DNA of 64,000 nt from an uncultured Sphingorhabdus sp. (GTDB taxonomy: Bacteria; Pseudomonadota; Alphaproteobacteria; Sphingomonadales; Sphingomonadaceae), in the NCBI GenBank assembly GCA_947501885.1, contig CANMXN010000002.1:124001-188000 (forward strand), written 5' to 3'. The position numbers were made by a program, and so were the translations under genes. The stretch's first letter is position 1; each line of letters begins with the position of its first letter. Below are positions 37,629 through 45,424 of this stretch, piece by piece. The notes beneath the pieces are model-generated. The model saw only the letters and a list, made by a program, of their open reading frames with translations, was not told the origin of the DNA and made no database searches.

Positions 37629-37644
37629 TTGACGTTCACGTCAA
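37629..37644 (-). promoter_or_regulatory. Palindromic operator upstream of the SDR gene
   Basis: TTGACGTTCACGTCAA has 7-bp perfect arms (TTGACGT/ACGTCAA) with a 2-base centre. It resembles the ACGTnnACGT dyads bound by MerR-family LiuR or TetR-type regulators of fatty and branched-chain acid degradation. The regulator gene is not in the window. Confidence 0.5.
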
Positions 37645-37723
37645 GCTGTTTATTTATAATGACAAATGCAAACAAAATGTTAGATTGATACCATGATCTA
37701 TATAAAGCAGGATTAGCCACAAG

Positions 37724-38413
37724 ATGCGATTAATTTTACTGACAGTATTAACACTTTTCATCGCAATATCACCTGCTCATGCGCAAGTAGATATTACATT
37801 TTATAGTCATGATTTTGGCAAAAATTTTCCCCATGCTTTTTTTACGATGAAAGGGAGTTTAGAAAATGGAGAGACCATTGACACAAGTTATGGTTTTACG
37901 GCGGTCAAAATATCTCCTGCTATTTTGTGGAAATCTGTCACGGGCGAAGTCCAAGCGCCAAAACAAAAATATATCGACAAAAGCAATCCTCACTTCACCA
38001 TCACCATCAATGATAAAGAATATATGAAGGTCATGGAGGTTGTAACCAAGTGGCAAAATTGGGAACAGAAAAGCTATAGCCTAAAACGTCGTAACTGTGT
38101 TCACTTCACCAGTGAAGTCATCGCAATATTAGGATATAATTTTAATGAGGCCACAAAATTTTGGCGCAAACCAAAAAGCTTCATGTTGGAAGTGTTGGAG
38201 CTTAATCCAACTTTGGTGGCCATTGATTATAAGAAAGCGAAAGAAGAAGTTAAGGCTGCTAATAAAGAAAAACAAAAGCAAGACAAAATATCACGAAATG
38301 ACGACAAAATGTCGACAGATACAGACATTATGACGACAGATGAAATTTTGAGAGACAATGAAACAGATGATGCAAATAATGCTGGTTCGCTGCCATCAGA
38401 AGACACTAAATAG
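37724..38413 (+). CDS. Exported protein with papain-like His...Asn-Cys pattern
   Basis: 229 residues. A signal peptide (LTVLTLFIAISPAHAQ) is followed by YSHDFGKNFPHAFFTMKG, with a histidine near residue 37, and RRNCVHFTSEVIAILG, with a cysteine near 125. A His before a Cys is the order in permuted papain-like (NlpC/P60-superfamily) folds; I infer such a domain. The last 60 residues are a lysine-rich then acidic low-complexity tail. It converges on the glycosylase gene and overlaps its 3' end by 8 bp. Confidence 0.6.
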   Translation: MRLILLTVLTLFIAISPAHAQVDITFYSHDFGKNFPHAFFTMKGSLENGETIDTSYGFTAVKISPAILWKSVTGEVQAPKQKYIDKSNPHFTITINDKEYMKVMEVVTKWQNWEQKSYSLKRRNCVHFTSEVIAILGYNFNEATKFWRKPKSFMLEVLELNPTLVAIDYKKAKEEVKAANKEKQKQDKISRNDDKMSTDTDIMTTDEILRDNETDDANNAGSLPSEDTK

Positions 38414-39029
38414 CATCAAATTCCACATCATAAATATGCCATGCCATAATCGCCGCAGCCCCACGATATGGCCTCCAATCTTCGGCAATCACCCTTATCT
38501 CTTTATCGTTAGGTCGCTCTGCTAAACGCAGCATTTTACCAACCGATTCCTGTATCGCCAAATCCCCTGCGGGCCACATATCACTGCGCCCTTCAGCAAA
38601 GAGAAAATAGATTTCGGCAGACCATCGTCCTATGCCTTTGACCTTGGTAAGTAGGGCGATTGCTTCTTCATCATCGGCAGGGAAATTATCAAATTTAAGC
38701 TCACCACTTACCACCAACTCGGCCAAGGACCGCGCATATCCTTGTTTTTGGCGGCTTAATCCGCAGCTACGCAATGCATCAAAATCTTTAGATAATAATA
38801 TTTCCGCTGGGCATCCTTCACCCAAAAACACCTCCAACTTATTCCAGATCGATGATGCCGCGGCCACGCTAACTTGTTGCCCGACGATAGTGCGCAGCAA
38901 TGTCGCATATCCTTTATCTCTGATGCGGGGTTTGGGATAACCCGCCAGTTCAATCGCCTCTTTGAAATAGTCAAATTGCGCTGCCAGAGCATCCAAATCA
39001 TCTCGTATATGCTGCGCACTCATCCCCAT
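38406..39029 (-). CDS. DNA-3-methyladenine glycosylase (AlkA-like, HhH-GPD)
   Basis: 207 residues. The helix-hairpin-helix is LLTKVKGIGRWSAEIYFLFA, and the catalytic aspartate lies in DMWPAGDLAIQESVG. TIVGQQVSVAAASSIWNKLE is also typical of the AlkA family. It excises alkylated bases such as 3-methyladenine. Its ATG shares one base with the rlmB stop (TAATG), so it is coupled to rlmB. Confidence 0.88.
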   Translation of the reverse strand: MGMSAQHIRDDLDALAAQFDYFKEAIELAGYPKPRIRDKGYATLLRTIVGQQVSVAAASSIWNKLEVFLGEGCPAEILLSKDFDALRSCGLSRQKQGYARSLAELVVSGELKFDNFPADDEEAIALLTKVKGIGRWSAEIYFLFAEGRSDMWPAGDLAIQESVGKMLRLAERPNDKEIRVIAEDWRPYRGAAAIMAWHIYDVEFDAI

Positions 39030-39790
39030 TAAGAAGCAGCCTTTTTGTTCATTTGTTCCGCATATAATGCAATGGCCGCTGCGTTAGAAACATTCAAACT
39101 TTCCATGCTTGAATGTATCGGCAACTTCGCCAATTGATCGCAATGTTCTTCAATATTATGGCGCATACCTTCACCCTCTGCACCCAGTATAAGCGCATTT
39201 TTGCTGCTCGTTAGAGAGTCGCTTAACTCCACTTCTGCATGGCCACTCAGACCAATACGCCAGTAACCATGCTCTGCTATCTCTTCTAAGCTACGTGCTA
39301 GATTCACCACCCGTACCCATGGAACAATCTCTAACGCACCCGACGCGGCTTTTGCTAGCGTACCCGATTCGGGCGGTGCATGACGGTCTTGCGTGATAAT
39401 AGCCGCTGCATTGAAGGCCGCTGCGCTGCGAAAAATAGCACCAACATTATGCGGATCAGTAATTTGATCAAGCACCAGCAAAGGTCGATTATCAGAATCA
39501 TCTAACACTTCTTGCAACCATATATCTTCAAGCGGAGCAACCTCTGCAACTATACCCTGATGCGGGGCATCACGGGCCACCAAGCGCGCCAAATCGGTGA
39601 CTTCGCAATGGGCTATGGGAACATCTGATGGTACATCCAACGACACAAGGACATCACGTGTTGCCCAAATTTTGTGAATACGCCTCTCAGGATTATTTAT
39701 AGCAGCCTGCACCGCATGCCGCCCCCAAAATTTTGGTGGTCCTTTGCCGGCTCCATCTTTGGCAGACCCTTTACGTCGACGTCGGTTCAT
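39029..39790 (-). CDS. rlmB: 23S rRNA 2'-O-ribose methyltransferase (RlmB-type, SPOUT)
   Basis: 253 residues. An N-terminal substrate-binding domain (FWGRHAVQAAINNPERRIHKIWATRD) leads to the SpoU fold with motifs VLDQITDPHNVGAIFRSAAAF, LGAEGEGMRHNIEEHCDQLAKLPI and MESLNVSNAAAIALYA, which includes the knot. The RlmB assignment to G2251 is by family; TrmH-like activity is an alternative. The 169 bp upstream separate it from the divergent tRNA-Tyr gene. Confidence 0.88.
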   Translation of the reverse strand: MNRRRRKGSAKDGAGKGPPKFWGRHAVQAAINNPERRIHKIWATRDVLVSLDVPSDVPIAHCEVTDLARLVARDAPHQGIVAEVAPLEDIWLQEVLDDSDNRPLLVLDQITDPHNVGAIFRSAAAFNAAAIITQDRHAPPESGTLAKAASGALEIVPWVRVVNLARSLEEIAEHGYWRIGLSGHAEVELSDSLTSSKNALILGAEGEGMRHNIEEHCDQLAKLPIHSSMESLNVSNAAAIALYAEQMNKKAAS

Positions 39791-39936
39791 AAAATATCCT
39801 AATTATCTTTCATGATTATTTTAATTTTTTTTGGCTCTTTACGCTTCTTTTCCACGTCAAGCATTGACAGGCAAGCTTCGTTTCGCCATTGAGCCGCTTC
39901 GCATGTTTTTTATGCGCTTATCAATGCTTATTTCAT

Positions 39937-39942
39937 TATAAT
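39937..39942 (+). promoter_or_regulatory. Probable -10 box of tRNA-Tyr
   Basis: TATAAT lies 17 bases before the first base of the tRNA. A matching -35 at 16-18 bp spacing is not clear. A TTGACA at 39864-39869 is too far away to pair with it. Confidence 0.45.
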
Positions 39943-39959
39943 GCAAATAAGTTGGTAAT

Positions 39960-40045
39960 GGACAGGTGGCCGAGTGGTTAAAGGCAGCAGACTGTAAATC
40001 TGCCCTCGTTAGAGTACATAGGTTCGAATCCTATCCTGTCCACCA
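39960..40045 (+). tRNA. tRNA-Tyr (anticodon GTA)
   Basis: 86 nt including the encoded CCA. The acceptor arms GGACAGG (39960-39966) and CCTGTCC (40035-40041) pair, the anticodon GTA is at 39994-39996 in CTGTAAA, the T-loop is GTTCGAATC, and the long variable arm makes it a class II tRNA. Its 3' end is the integration site of the downstream element. Confidence 0.97.
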
Positions 40046-40047
40046 CT
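40029..40047. mobile_element. att site 1 (tRNA-Tyr 3' end)
   Basis: TCCTATCCTGTCCACCACT is identical to 56378-56396. It covers the last 17 bases of the tRNA including CCA and two more bases. The flanking bases differ on both sides (A/G before, T/A after), so the match is exactly 19 bp. Because the left copy completes the tRNA gene, the insertion keeps the tRNA functional. Confidence 0.85.
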
Positions 40048-40121
40048 TTCAAAAATTTCCAGTGCAACTTGTTGCAATTCCGCTATTTTTGCTTTATTGT
40101 CACTTCATGCTCAATCGAATC

Positions 40122-40140
40122 TGTTACAAAACTTGTTACA
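40122..40140 (+). repeat. Arm-type repeat pair next to att site 1
   Basis: TGTTACA at 40122-40128 and again at 40134-40140, a 12-bp period. The same paired pattern TGYTACA-N5-TGYTACA occurs at 56296-56314 and 56460-56478, on either side of att site 2. The position just inside an att core is where integrase arm-binding sites lie. Confidence 0.55.
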
Positions 40141-40168
40141 AAAAATCTTTTTGCTTAGCTGAATTTTA

Positions 40169-41767
40169 ATGAAAAAGGTTTCAGGACAAAAACACCTATA
40201 TCGTAGAGGTAAAGACGGAACTTTTTATTTTCGACGTTATATTCCTGAGAAGTATAGACATGCTTTTGAAGGGAAATATGAAGATGTAACCTCACTTGAA
40301 ACGAATAATATTTCAGAAGCACGACATCGATTGCTCGCTAAGGAAACTCTCTTTGATTCCAAATTAAATCGAGCATCCCAACAACTCAGTTCACCTGAAG
40401 GAATATCTTACCTACCTGATTTTGATGAAATTTCCTTGGAAGTCAGAACATATTTTACAGAGCGCCAAAAACGGACGTATACAGAGCATTTACTTGATCC
40501 AGCCTTACATGATCAAGCCAAGGAGCGAATAATAAATGCAGAAGCATTTATCGCAGATACCGAACGCAGTATTTCCTTAGGTAGCAATGGATATACGCTC
40601 TCGGCTGTATGGACAGCGGAGTCCCTGATTGAAAAATTGAATTGGGATATTCAAACTGGGACAGCCCATTACCGTAAACTTATACAATTAGTCTCCTTTG
40701 CACAGATCGAAGCAGCTAAAAGAGAAATCCAAGAAATTTCAGGCAATCCATCCCAAGTTATCGACCAAAGATTTTCAACGGAATTAATTTTAGCTGATGC
40801 CAACACAAAGCAAGATAAAGCAAATAATCATCCAATTCCTCTATTAGACTTGTTTGATGCTTATGTAGATGAACGGCAACCACGCATCTCTACAACTCGT
40901 TCGTGGCGCAGATTACTAATCTCATTTATTCAATTTATTGGTCATGATAATGCTAAAGCTATCGAGCCTGATGATATCATCCTTTGGAAAGATCATTTAC
41001 TCAGTAATTCTGGTAAGAACTTATCCGCTAATACGGTCAATAATGCCTATCTTGCAGCATTAAGAACCACACTTAATTGGGGCGTAGAAAATAGAAAAAT
41101 TACAGCCAATCCCGCCTCTAGTGTAAGAGCCAGAAAGCAATCTCAAAGCACCACCCGTTCCAAAGGGTTGACCGATGAAGAGGCAAGTTTAATTTTACGC
41201 TCCACTCTAAAACAATCACAATCCAAAATAACTGCTGAAAGAGCATTCGCACGTAGATGGGTACCATGGTTATGCGCCTATTCGGGCGCTAGAGTGAACG
41301 AAATAACGCAATTACGAAGAGAAGATATTACCAATAGTAACAATATTTGGGTTATGAATTTAACGCCTGAAGCTGGACAAATCAAAAACAATCAAGCGCG
41401 TTTAATTCCAATTCATCCTCACATAATTGATCAAGGATTTATCACGGTCATCGAAGATAAAGAAGGACCACTCTTCTATGATGTTTCTCGTCGTTCAAAT
41501 ATCACTGCTGAGAATACGCAGGCAAAAAAGGCAGGTGAATATCTAGCCAAGTGGGTAAGAAGCATTGGCGTAACAGACAAAAGAGTTTGGCCTAACCATG
41601 GATGGCGGCATAGATTTAAAACCTTGGCACGGCGAGTAGGAATGTCACCCGAAACTCGCGATGCAATCCAAGGCCATGCTTCTCGAACAGAAGGCGAAGC
41701 ATATGGTGATATTGAGATTGATGTTAAATATGAAGCTATATGTTTATTGCCCAAGTATGAAATTTGA
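40169..41767 (+). CDS. Tyrosine-type site-specific integrase
   Basis: 532 residues. The N-terminus has the DUF6538 pattern YRRGKDGTFYFRRYIPEKYR found in integrases of proteobacterial islands. A SAM-like core-binding domain (about 225-320) precedes the catalytic domain with Arg in YSGARVNEITQLRRED (near 374), HRFKTLARR (His-x-x-Arg region near 480), GHAS (near 501) and the nucleophile Tyr in GEAYGD (near 511). It lies 123 bp from the tRNA it must recognise. The gene looks intact, so the element could be mobile if a partner excisionase exists; none was recognised. Confidence 0.92.
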   Translation: MKKVSGQKHLYRRGKDGTFYFRRYIPEKYRHAFEGKYEDVTSLETNNISEARHRLLAKETLFDSKLNRASQQLSSPEGISYLPDFDEISLEVRTYFTERQKRTYTEHLLDPALHDQAKERIINAEAFIADTERSISLGSNGYTLSAVWTAESLIEKLNWDIQTGTAHYRKLIQLVSFAQIEAAKREIQEISGNPSQVIDQRFSTELILADANTKQDKANNHPIPLLDLFDAYVDERQPRISTTRSWRRLLISFIQFIGHDNAKAIEPDDIILWKDHLLSNSGKNLSANTVNNAYLAALRTTLNWGVENRKITANPASSVRARKQSQSTTRSKGLTDEEASLILRSTLKQSQSKITAERAFARRWVPWLCAYSGARVNEITQLRREDITNSNNIWVMNLTPEAGQIKNNQARLIPIHPHIIDQGFITVIEDKEGPLFYDVSRRSNITAENTQAKKAGEYLAKWVRSIGVTDKRVWPNHGWRHRFKTLARRVGMSPETRDAIQGHASRTEGEAYGDIEIDVKYEAICLLPKYEI

Positions 41768-41836
41768 ATAATAGCTCTGTTAAAATTGACATTAAAACTA
41801 CGCTATGTAGGATAAAGCTATGGTAATATTATGTTA

Positions 41837-41993
41837 TCAGTTAGTTATATGGGGACTAAGCGTCATTTGATCCATTAGTTGCAAAACTAGTTTCTGATTT
41901 TAAAAAAGACGCATTATTAAACTTATTATCAGGCATGTGTCTATAGGAAAGCAGGTCGCATCTCAGAGACAAATATGGTCTAATGATATATAA
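41837..41993 (+). pseudogene. Fragment of D12-class adenine-N6 DNA methyltransferase
   Basis: Three frames together read as the start of a D12-type methylase: SYMGTKRHLI (ATG at 41849), then after a shift LVAKLVSDFKKDALLNLLSGMC, then after another shift GKQVASQRQIWSNDI ending at a stop at 41993. The first and second parts correspond to the YMGTKR and DLFSGxG S-adenosylmethionine motifs and the third to the region before the next conserved helix. The rest of the gene is gone. It suggests that the element once carried a modification enzyme. Confidence 0.5.
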
Positions 41994-42162
41994 AAGTTAT
42001 ACATATTTATAAGCTGGTTAATATCTCATGCTATGCCATTGCCTTAATTTTATAAAAGTTAAAATAACCATATATCAGCTGGTTTATAATAAAGGAGCTT
42101 TATCTATCAGATAATTAATATCTCTCATCATATAATAAGCAATTGATCTCAATTATCTTATT

Positions 42163-42191
42163 TTGACATAGTTCTGTCTTGATAATATGTT
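42163..42191 (+). promoter_or_regulatory. Promoter of the TIGR04255 cassette
   Basis: TTGACA (42163-42168) and TATGTT (42186-42191) with a 17-bp spacer. The start codon at 42250 follows by 59 bp. The -10 box falls exactly in the gap of the dyad at 42170-42212. Confidence 0.55.
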
Positions 42192-42212
42192 AAGGTTTAT
42201 CAAGATAGAATT
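42170..42212. promoter_or_regulatory. Large inverted-repeat operator over the cassette promoter
   Basis: AGTTCTGTCTTGATAA (42170-42185) and TTATCAAGATAGAATT (42197-42212) are inverted copies matching in 14 of 16 positions, with the inner 9 bp perfect and an 11-bp spacer. A protein bound here would cover the -10 region. Confidence 0.65.
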
Positions 42213-42249
42213 GACTTATATTAAACCTTCGTTATGAGAAATTATATAA

Positions 42250-43056
42250 ATGATTAACCGGCCAAACCATCTTCCCGATTACAATGCTCCGCCGCTCAAC
42301 GAAGTGGTATTAGGCATTCAGTTTCGGCCTGCGACTGGATACACCCAAATCCTCGCAAAAGATATTTGGAGTCTGTTTAAAACTGATTTCCCTTTGATTG
42401 AAGAGCATCGCTCTATGCCTCCTAGCTTCGAAACATTTGGATCAAAACTATCATCCGCTCCGCAATTTCAGCTAGTAGCTAATGCAGAACATAGTCGCTA
42501 TTGGTTCATTAATAAAGACCAAGATGAGCTAATTCAATTTCAAGGAGATCGCCTTCTACATAATTGGCGGCAACGTGGCGAAGAACCAAAACCATATCCG
42601 CGGTTTGAAGTCATGGCTGAACAATTCTCAAAACAGGTCAATGCTTTGCAAGAATATTTTAAATCCTTGGAAGATCAAGAACTGGAAATCAATCAATGCG
42701 AGATAAGCTATATAAATCACTTCCCATTGATCACTAGTGAGTTTGATTCCCCTAATGATTATTTGGAAATTCTGAATCTCAAGAACGAAAATGAAGATTT
42801 GATGCTAGGTTATCGCCGAATAATTACACAAGAAAGTGGTCAAAAAGTTGGACGATTATATTGCGACATTAAGCCTGCCATCAAAAATTCAGGTGAGTTG
42901 GTTTATGTGGTAAATTTAACAGTCCGCGGAACACCAAAAGCGACATCCATAGAAGAGGCACTTGCATTTCTAAAGAATGGTCGCGATATTATAGTTAAAG
43001 AGTTCACAGCAATAACGACCGAAAAAGCCCATCAATATTGGGAGAGGCGGAAATGA
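42250..43056 (+). CDS. TIGR04255 family protein
   Basis: 268 residues. The start PDYNAPPLNEVVLGIQFRP and the middle LIQFQGDRLLHNWRQRGEEPKPYPRFEVM are the hallmarks of TIGR04255, a sporadic family with no known biochemical function that is common on mobile elements. The fold appears to be a mixed alpha/beta protein without signal peptide or membrane segment. It is the first gene of a three-gene unit and overlaps the next by ATGA. Confidence 0.8.
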   Translation: MINRPNHLPDYNAPPLNEVVLGIQFRPATGYTQILAKDIWSLFKTDFPLIEEHRSMPPSFETFGSKLSSAPQFQLVANAEHSRYWFINKDQDELIQFQGDRLLHNWRQRGEEPKPYPRFEVMAEQFSKQVNALQEYFKSLEDQELEINQCEISYINHFPLITSEFDSPNDYLEILNLKNENEDLMLGYRRIITQESGQKVGRLYCDIKPAIKNSGELVYVVNLTVRGTPKATSIEEALAFLKNGRDIIVKEFTAITTEKAHQYWERRK

Positions 43057-43517
43057 GTAATGTTTTGAATTGGCCAGTTAGTACTGGTAGTGACCGAATG
43101 TTATCAATGGATCGCAAGATTATTAATGTCGCTCCAAAAGATTGGCGTTCTCAGGTTACAGACAAACTAAATGAGCTTACAGGCTTAGAAAGAGGGTGGG
43201 ACGGATACAATGCACCGCCCGTTAAGTTCGATACTGCCCATTTTGCATTGCAAATTTTGGAAGCGGTTTGTCCTGAAGAAGCTCCTCCACCACAATTTGT
43301 TCCAGGCGCATCAGGTGATCTACAAATTGAGTGGCACACCGATAATGGCACTATTGAGTTACATGTAATGAGGCCCTATTTCGTTAACTGCTGGTATTCA
43401 GAAAGCCAGACTGAAGAGACAGGAACCGAAATTGATGTAACTAACGACTTCACAGAGATCGCAAACTGGGTTCGAGAAGTAACGGAGCCGGTCGTTGCCG
43501 AAATCGCCGCCGTTTGA
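43053..43517 (+). CDS. Uncharacterised cassette protein 2
   Basis: 154 residues from ATG 43053, which overlaps the preceding stop (ATGA) and has GGAGAGG about 6 bases upstream. Notable conserved-looking parts are LTGLERGWDGYNAPPV, PPPQFVPGASGDLQIEWHTDNGTIELHV and a final helix. The GWDGYNAPP and EWH pattern recurs in proteins found with TIGR04255 genes, as I recall them; no function is known. It is soluble by prediction and ends inside the start region of gene 3. Confidence 0.65.
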   Translation: MSNVLNWPVSTGSDRMLSMDRKIINVAPKDWRSQVTDKLNELTGLERGWDGYNAPPVKFDTAHFALQILEAVCPEEAPPPQFVPGASGDLQIEWHTDNGTIELHVMRPYFVNCWYSESQTEETGTEIDVTNDFTEIANWVREVTEPVVAEIAAV

Positions 43518-43926
43518 TGAACAAGGGAATGTAATCGCTCATGATCATGACGAAATTGATGGTCGTGACATTATAATCCGACGTATTTCTGATAAGCAAA
43601 TTGTTACGAAAAATGGTCAGAAACACGTTTCATCTATTGCATATAAAGCATCGACTGGCGTCAACGGCTATATGTCTACAGATATTGAAGCATTTATTAT
43701 TCAAAATAACTTAGACCCAGAAAAATGGGTCACTTCTCCACGCTGGATTGGCTCTGTCAAATTCTCAGCAAGTTGCTTAAGAAATAAAAATCTTCAGGTT
43801 GGATACGTCCCTTTAGAAAAGAACCCTTATCATGGAGGAGTTTGGGGTGTGACGAGGTCGATTACCAAAGCATTGCAAGAAGAAGCAGATTGGTATGTTA
43901 AAATCGCGAACGTTAATCTAACTTAA
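43495..43926 (+). CDS. Uncharacterised cassette protein 3
   Basis: 143 residues from a TTG start with GGAG 7 bases before it; it overlaps gene 2 by 23 bp in another frame. It contains ASTGVNGYMSTDIEAF, WIGSVKFSASCLRNKN and the motif PLEKNPYHGGVWGVTRSITKAL, a proline-histidine-glycine pocket that looks functional. I do not recognise a family. Tight overlaps suggest that the three products are made in fixed proportion and may form one complex. Confidence 0.6.
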   Translation: MPKSPPFDEQGNVIAHDHDEIDGRDIIIRRISDKQIVTKNGQKHVSSIAYKASTGVNGYMSTDIEAFIIQNNLDPEKWVTSPRWIGSVKFSASCLRNKNLQVGYVPLEKNPYHGGVWGVTRSITKALQEEADWYVKIANVNLT

Positions 43927-44007
43927 TGTCCGTCTTCTTGCACTTGCGGAAATACTAGATTATAAAATCAGAGTATATTTCTCATTAGGCTTTGCCCTAG
44001 TGATACA

Positions 44008-44023
44008 TTGCAACGCGTTGCAA
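44008..44023. repeat. Perfect 16-bp palindrome TTGCAACGCGTTGCAA
   Basis: Located in the gap between the TIGR04255 cassette and the XRE gene. Related sites are TTGCAACCGGTTGCAA (45498-45513, perfect), GTGCAACAGTTGCAC (46111-46125) and TGCAACTTGTTGCA (40063-40076). A dimeric regulator of the element might bind them. Confidence 0.6.
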
Positions 44024-44175
44024 CGGTGTCTCATAGAAGTTGTTCATAGCTTTGAGACTGATAATCTCACTACTCCTAGAATTGAGTGAGACATTTTTAG
44101 AAATTATAACGTACAAGCATAATATTATTATAGTCTTCTAATACCGATACACCACCGGCTTGTCACTGAAGAGGC

Positions 44176-44379
44176 CTAGTCCAGCAAAGACCCAGCCTTT
44201 ACGCCAAGACAGGTCGCTAACTTTTCTACAACCATAATTGATGGGTTGCGAGTACCGCGCTCAAGATCAGAAACATATGTGCGGTGAATGTCAGCTTCAT
44301 ACGCAAACTCCTCCTGAGACCAGCCTTTGGCTTTACGAAGCTCTTCCAAATTTGAAGCAAGGCGAAGACGGATATCCAT
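44176..44379 (-). CDS. XRE-family transcriptional regulator
   Basis: 67 residues, a single helix-turn-helix domain: LRLASNLEELRKAKGWSQEEFAYEADIHRTYVSDLERGTRNPS. It ends shortly after the fold, so there is no effector domain. It probably represses its own or neighbouring promoters. It is the only candidate repressor recognised in element A and could be the partner of the 44008 palindrome, 150 bp downstream of its 3' end. Confidence 0.88.
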   Translation of the reverse strand: MDIRLRLASNLEELRKAKGWSQEEFAYEADIHRTYVSDLERGTRNPSIMVVEKLATCLGVKAGSLLD

Positions 44380-44663
44380 ACCCTTGACTTGTTAATTATG
44401 TCGCCTATTGTCTACAGACAACTGTCTACATTTATATTGCGTACATAGTGCAATGCATTTGATTGATAAACTAAGGGAGCCCAATATTCTCGACTTAAAA
44501 TGTGATGCCCCCGCAGGGAAAGACAATAATTTCAAATTAATCATGTGAACTTCAGATTCATTCACCGTGAAGCTTTGAATGGAACTTAAGCCAAATAAAG
44601 CAAGTTCATTAAACAATCAGAGCCTCATATCTAAATTCATTTATTAAATAAGGATAAATAATA

Positions 44664-45317
44664 ATGACAGAAACCGTAGAACCAAAATCAGATCGTAACT
44701 CATTGGGTAAAGCTTCATTTGTAATAGGTTTGATTGCATTAGCCGTCTCCTTCATTCCTATCGTAGGTTTTGTATCATGGTTATTAGCACCACTTGCTAT
44801 ATTATTTGGTCTGATCGCTCTGATGAGGCCATCCAAATCTCTAGCCATTGTCGGAATTATAACTGGCGCGATAGCTTTGTTAGTATGTTATCTATGGCTA
44901 GAAGGTACAAAAGGAGTAGGCCAAGCTATGAATGCAGATACATTCAATAATACAGGTGAAACACTTGATCTATCAACTGCTCCTATAATTGATACGACAA
45001 TAAAGGGGTTATGGAATGAAATGGAAGCCAACAAAGTTGCTGCTGGACAAAAATATGGTGAGAAGAGATTGCAGTTTAAAGGAGAACGAATAGCAGACTT
45101 TGGTGGCGATGCTCAAAACCCAACACTGAGTATTCAAGCGGCTCAGAAAGACTATGTAATTCATTCAGTTGTTGTTAGTTTTGACGCTACGAATGGTAAT
45201 TCTATCGCAAAATTATCTAAAGGTGACACAGTAGACTTCATCTGCACAAAAGTCAGCGAAACTATCTTTGAAGGCTTTTCATTGAGCGGTTGCACACTAA
45301 ATCCAAGTGACAAGTAA
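44664..45317 (+). CDS. Membrane protein with DUF4190-like helices and OB-fold domain
   Basis: 217 residues. Two hydrophobic helices with GLIALAVSFIPIVGFVSWLLAPLAILFGLIAL then GIITGAIALLVCYLWL form a DUF4190-like N-terminus. The outer part (about 115-217; NKVAAGQKYGEKRLQFKGERI...KLSKGDTVDFICTKVSETIFEGFSLSGCTL) matches the tRNA_anti-like OB fold seen in many exported small proteins. Function unknown; no neighbours in the same operon. Confidence 0.65.
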   Translation: MTETVEPKSDRNSLGKASFVIGLIALAVSFIPIVGFVSWLLAPLAILFGLIALMRPSKSLAIVGIITGAIALLVCYLWLEGTKGVGQAMNADTFNNTGETLDLSTAPIIDTTIKGLWNEMEANKVAAGQKYGEKRLQFKGERIADFGGDAQNPTLSIQAAQKDYVIHSVVVSFDATNGNSIAKLSKGDTVDFICTKVSETIFEGFSLSGCTLNPSDK

Positions 45318-45424
45318 CAGGGTTTCAGTCCAATAAAGCTGTAGCAATGACAGAAAAAGTGACGTTTTTCCGTGACTTAGGGTTTACTATCTTGTAATAT
45401 TATTCATATATTACAGGAGGTTAG

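Larger units (their letters stand above)
41768..42249. other. AT-rich gap with methylase remnant and cassette promoter
   Basis: No intact gene lies in these 482 bp. The first half holds the D12-type methylase remnant (41837-41993), and the last 90 bp hold the promoter and dyad of the TIGR04255 cassette. The sequence between is AT-rich with no recognised signal. Confidence 0.6.

Noticed and set aside
39864-39869. TTGACA as the -35 of tRNA-Tyr
   Set aside because: It lies about 68 bp before the TATAAT, far too distant, and no -10 follows at 16-18 bp.
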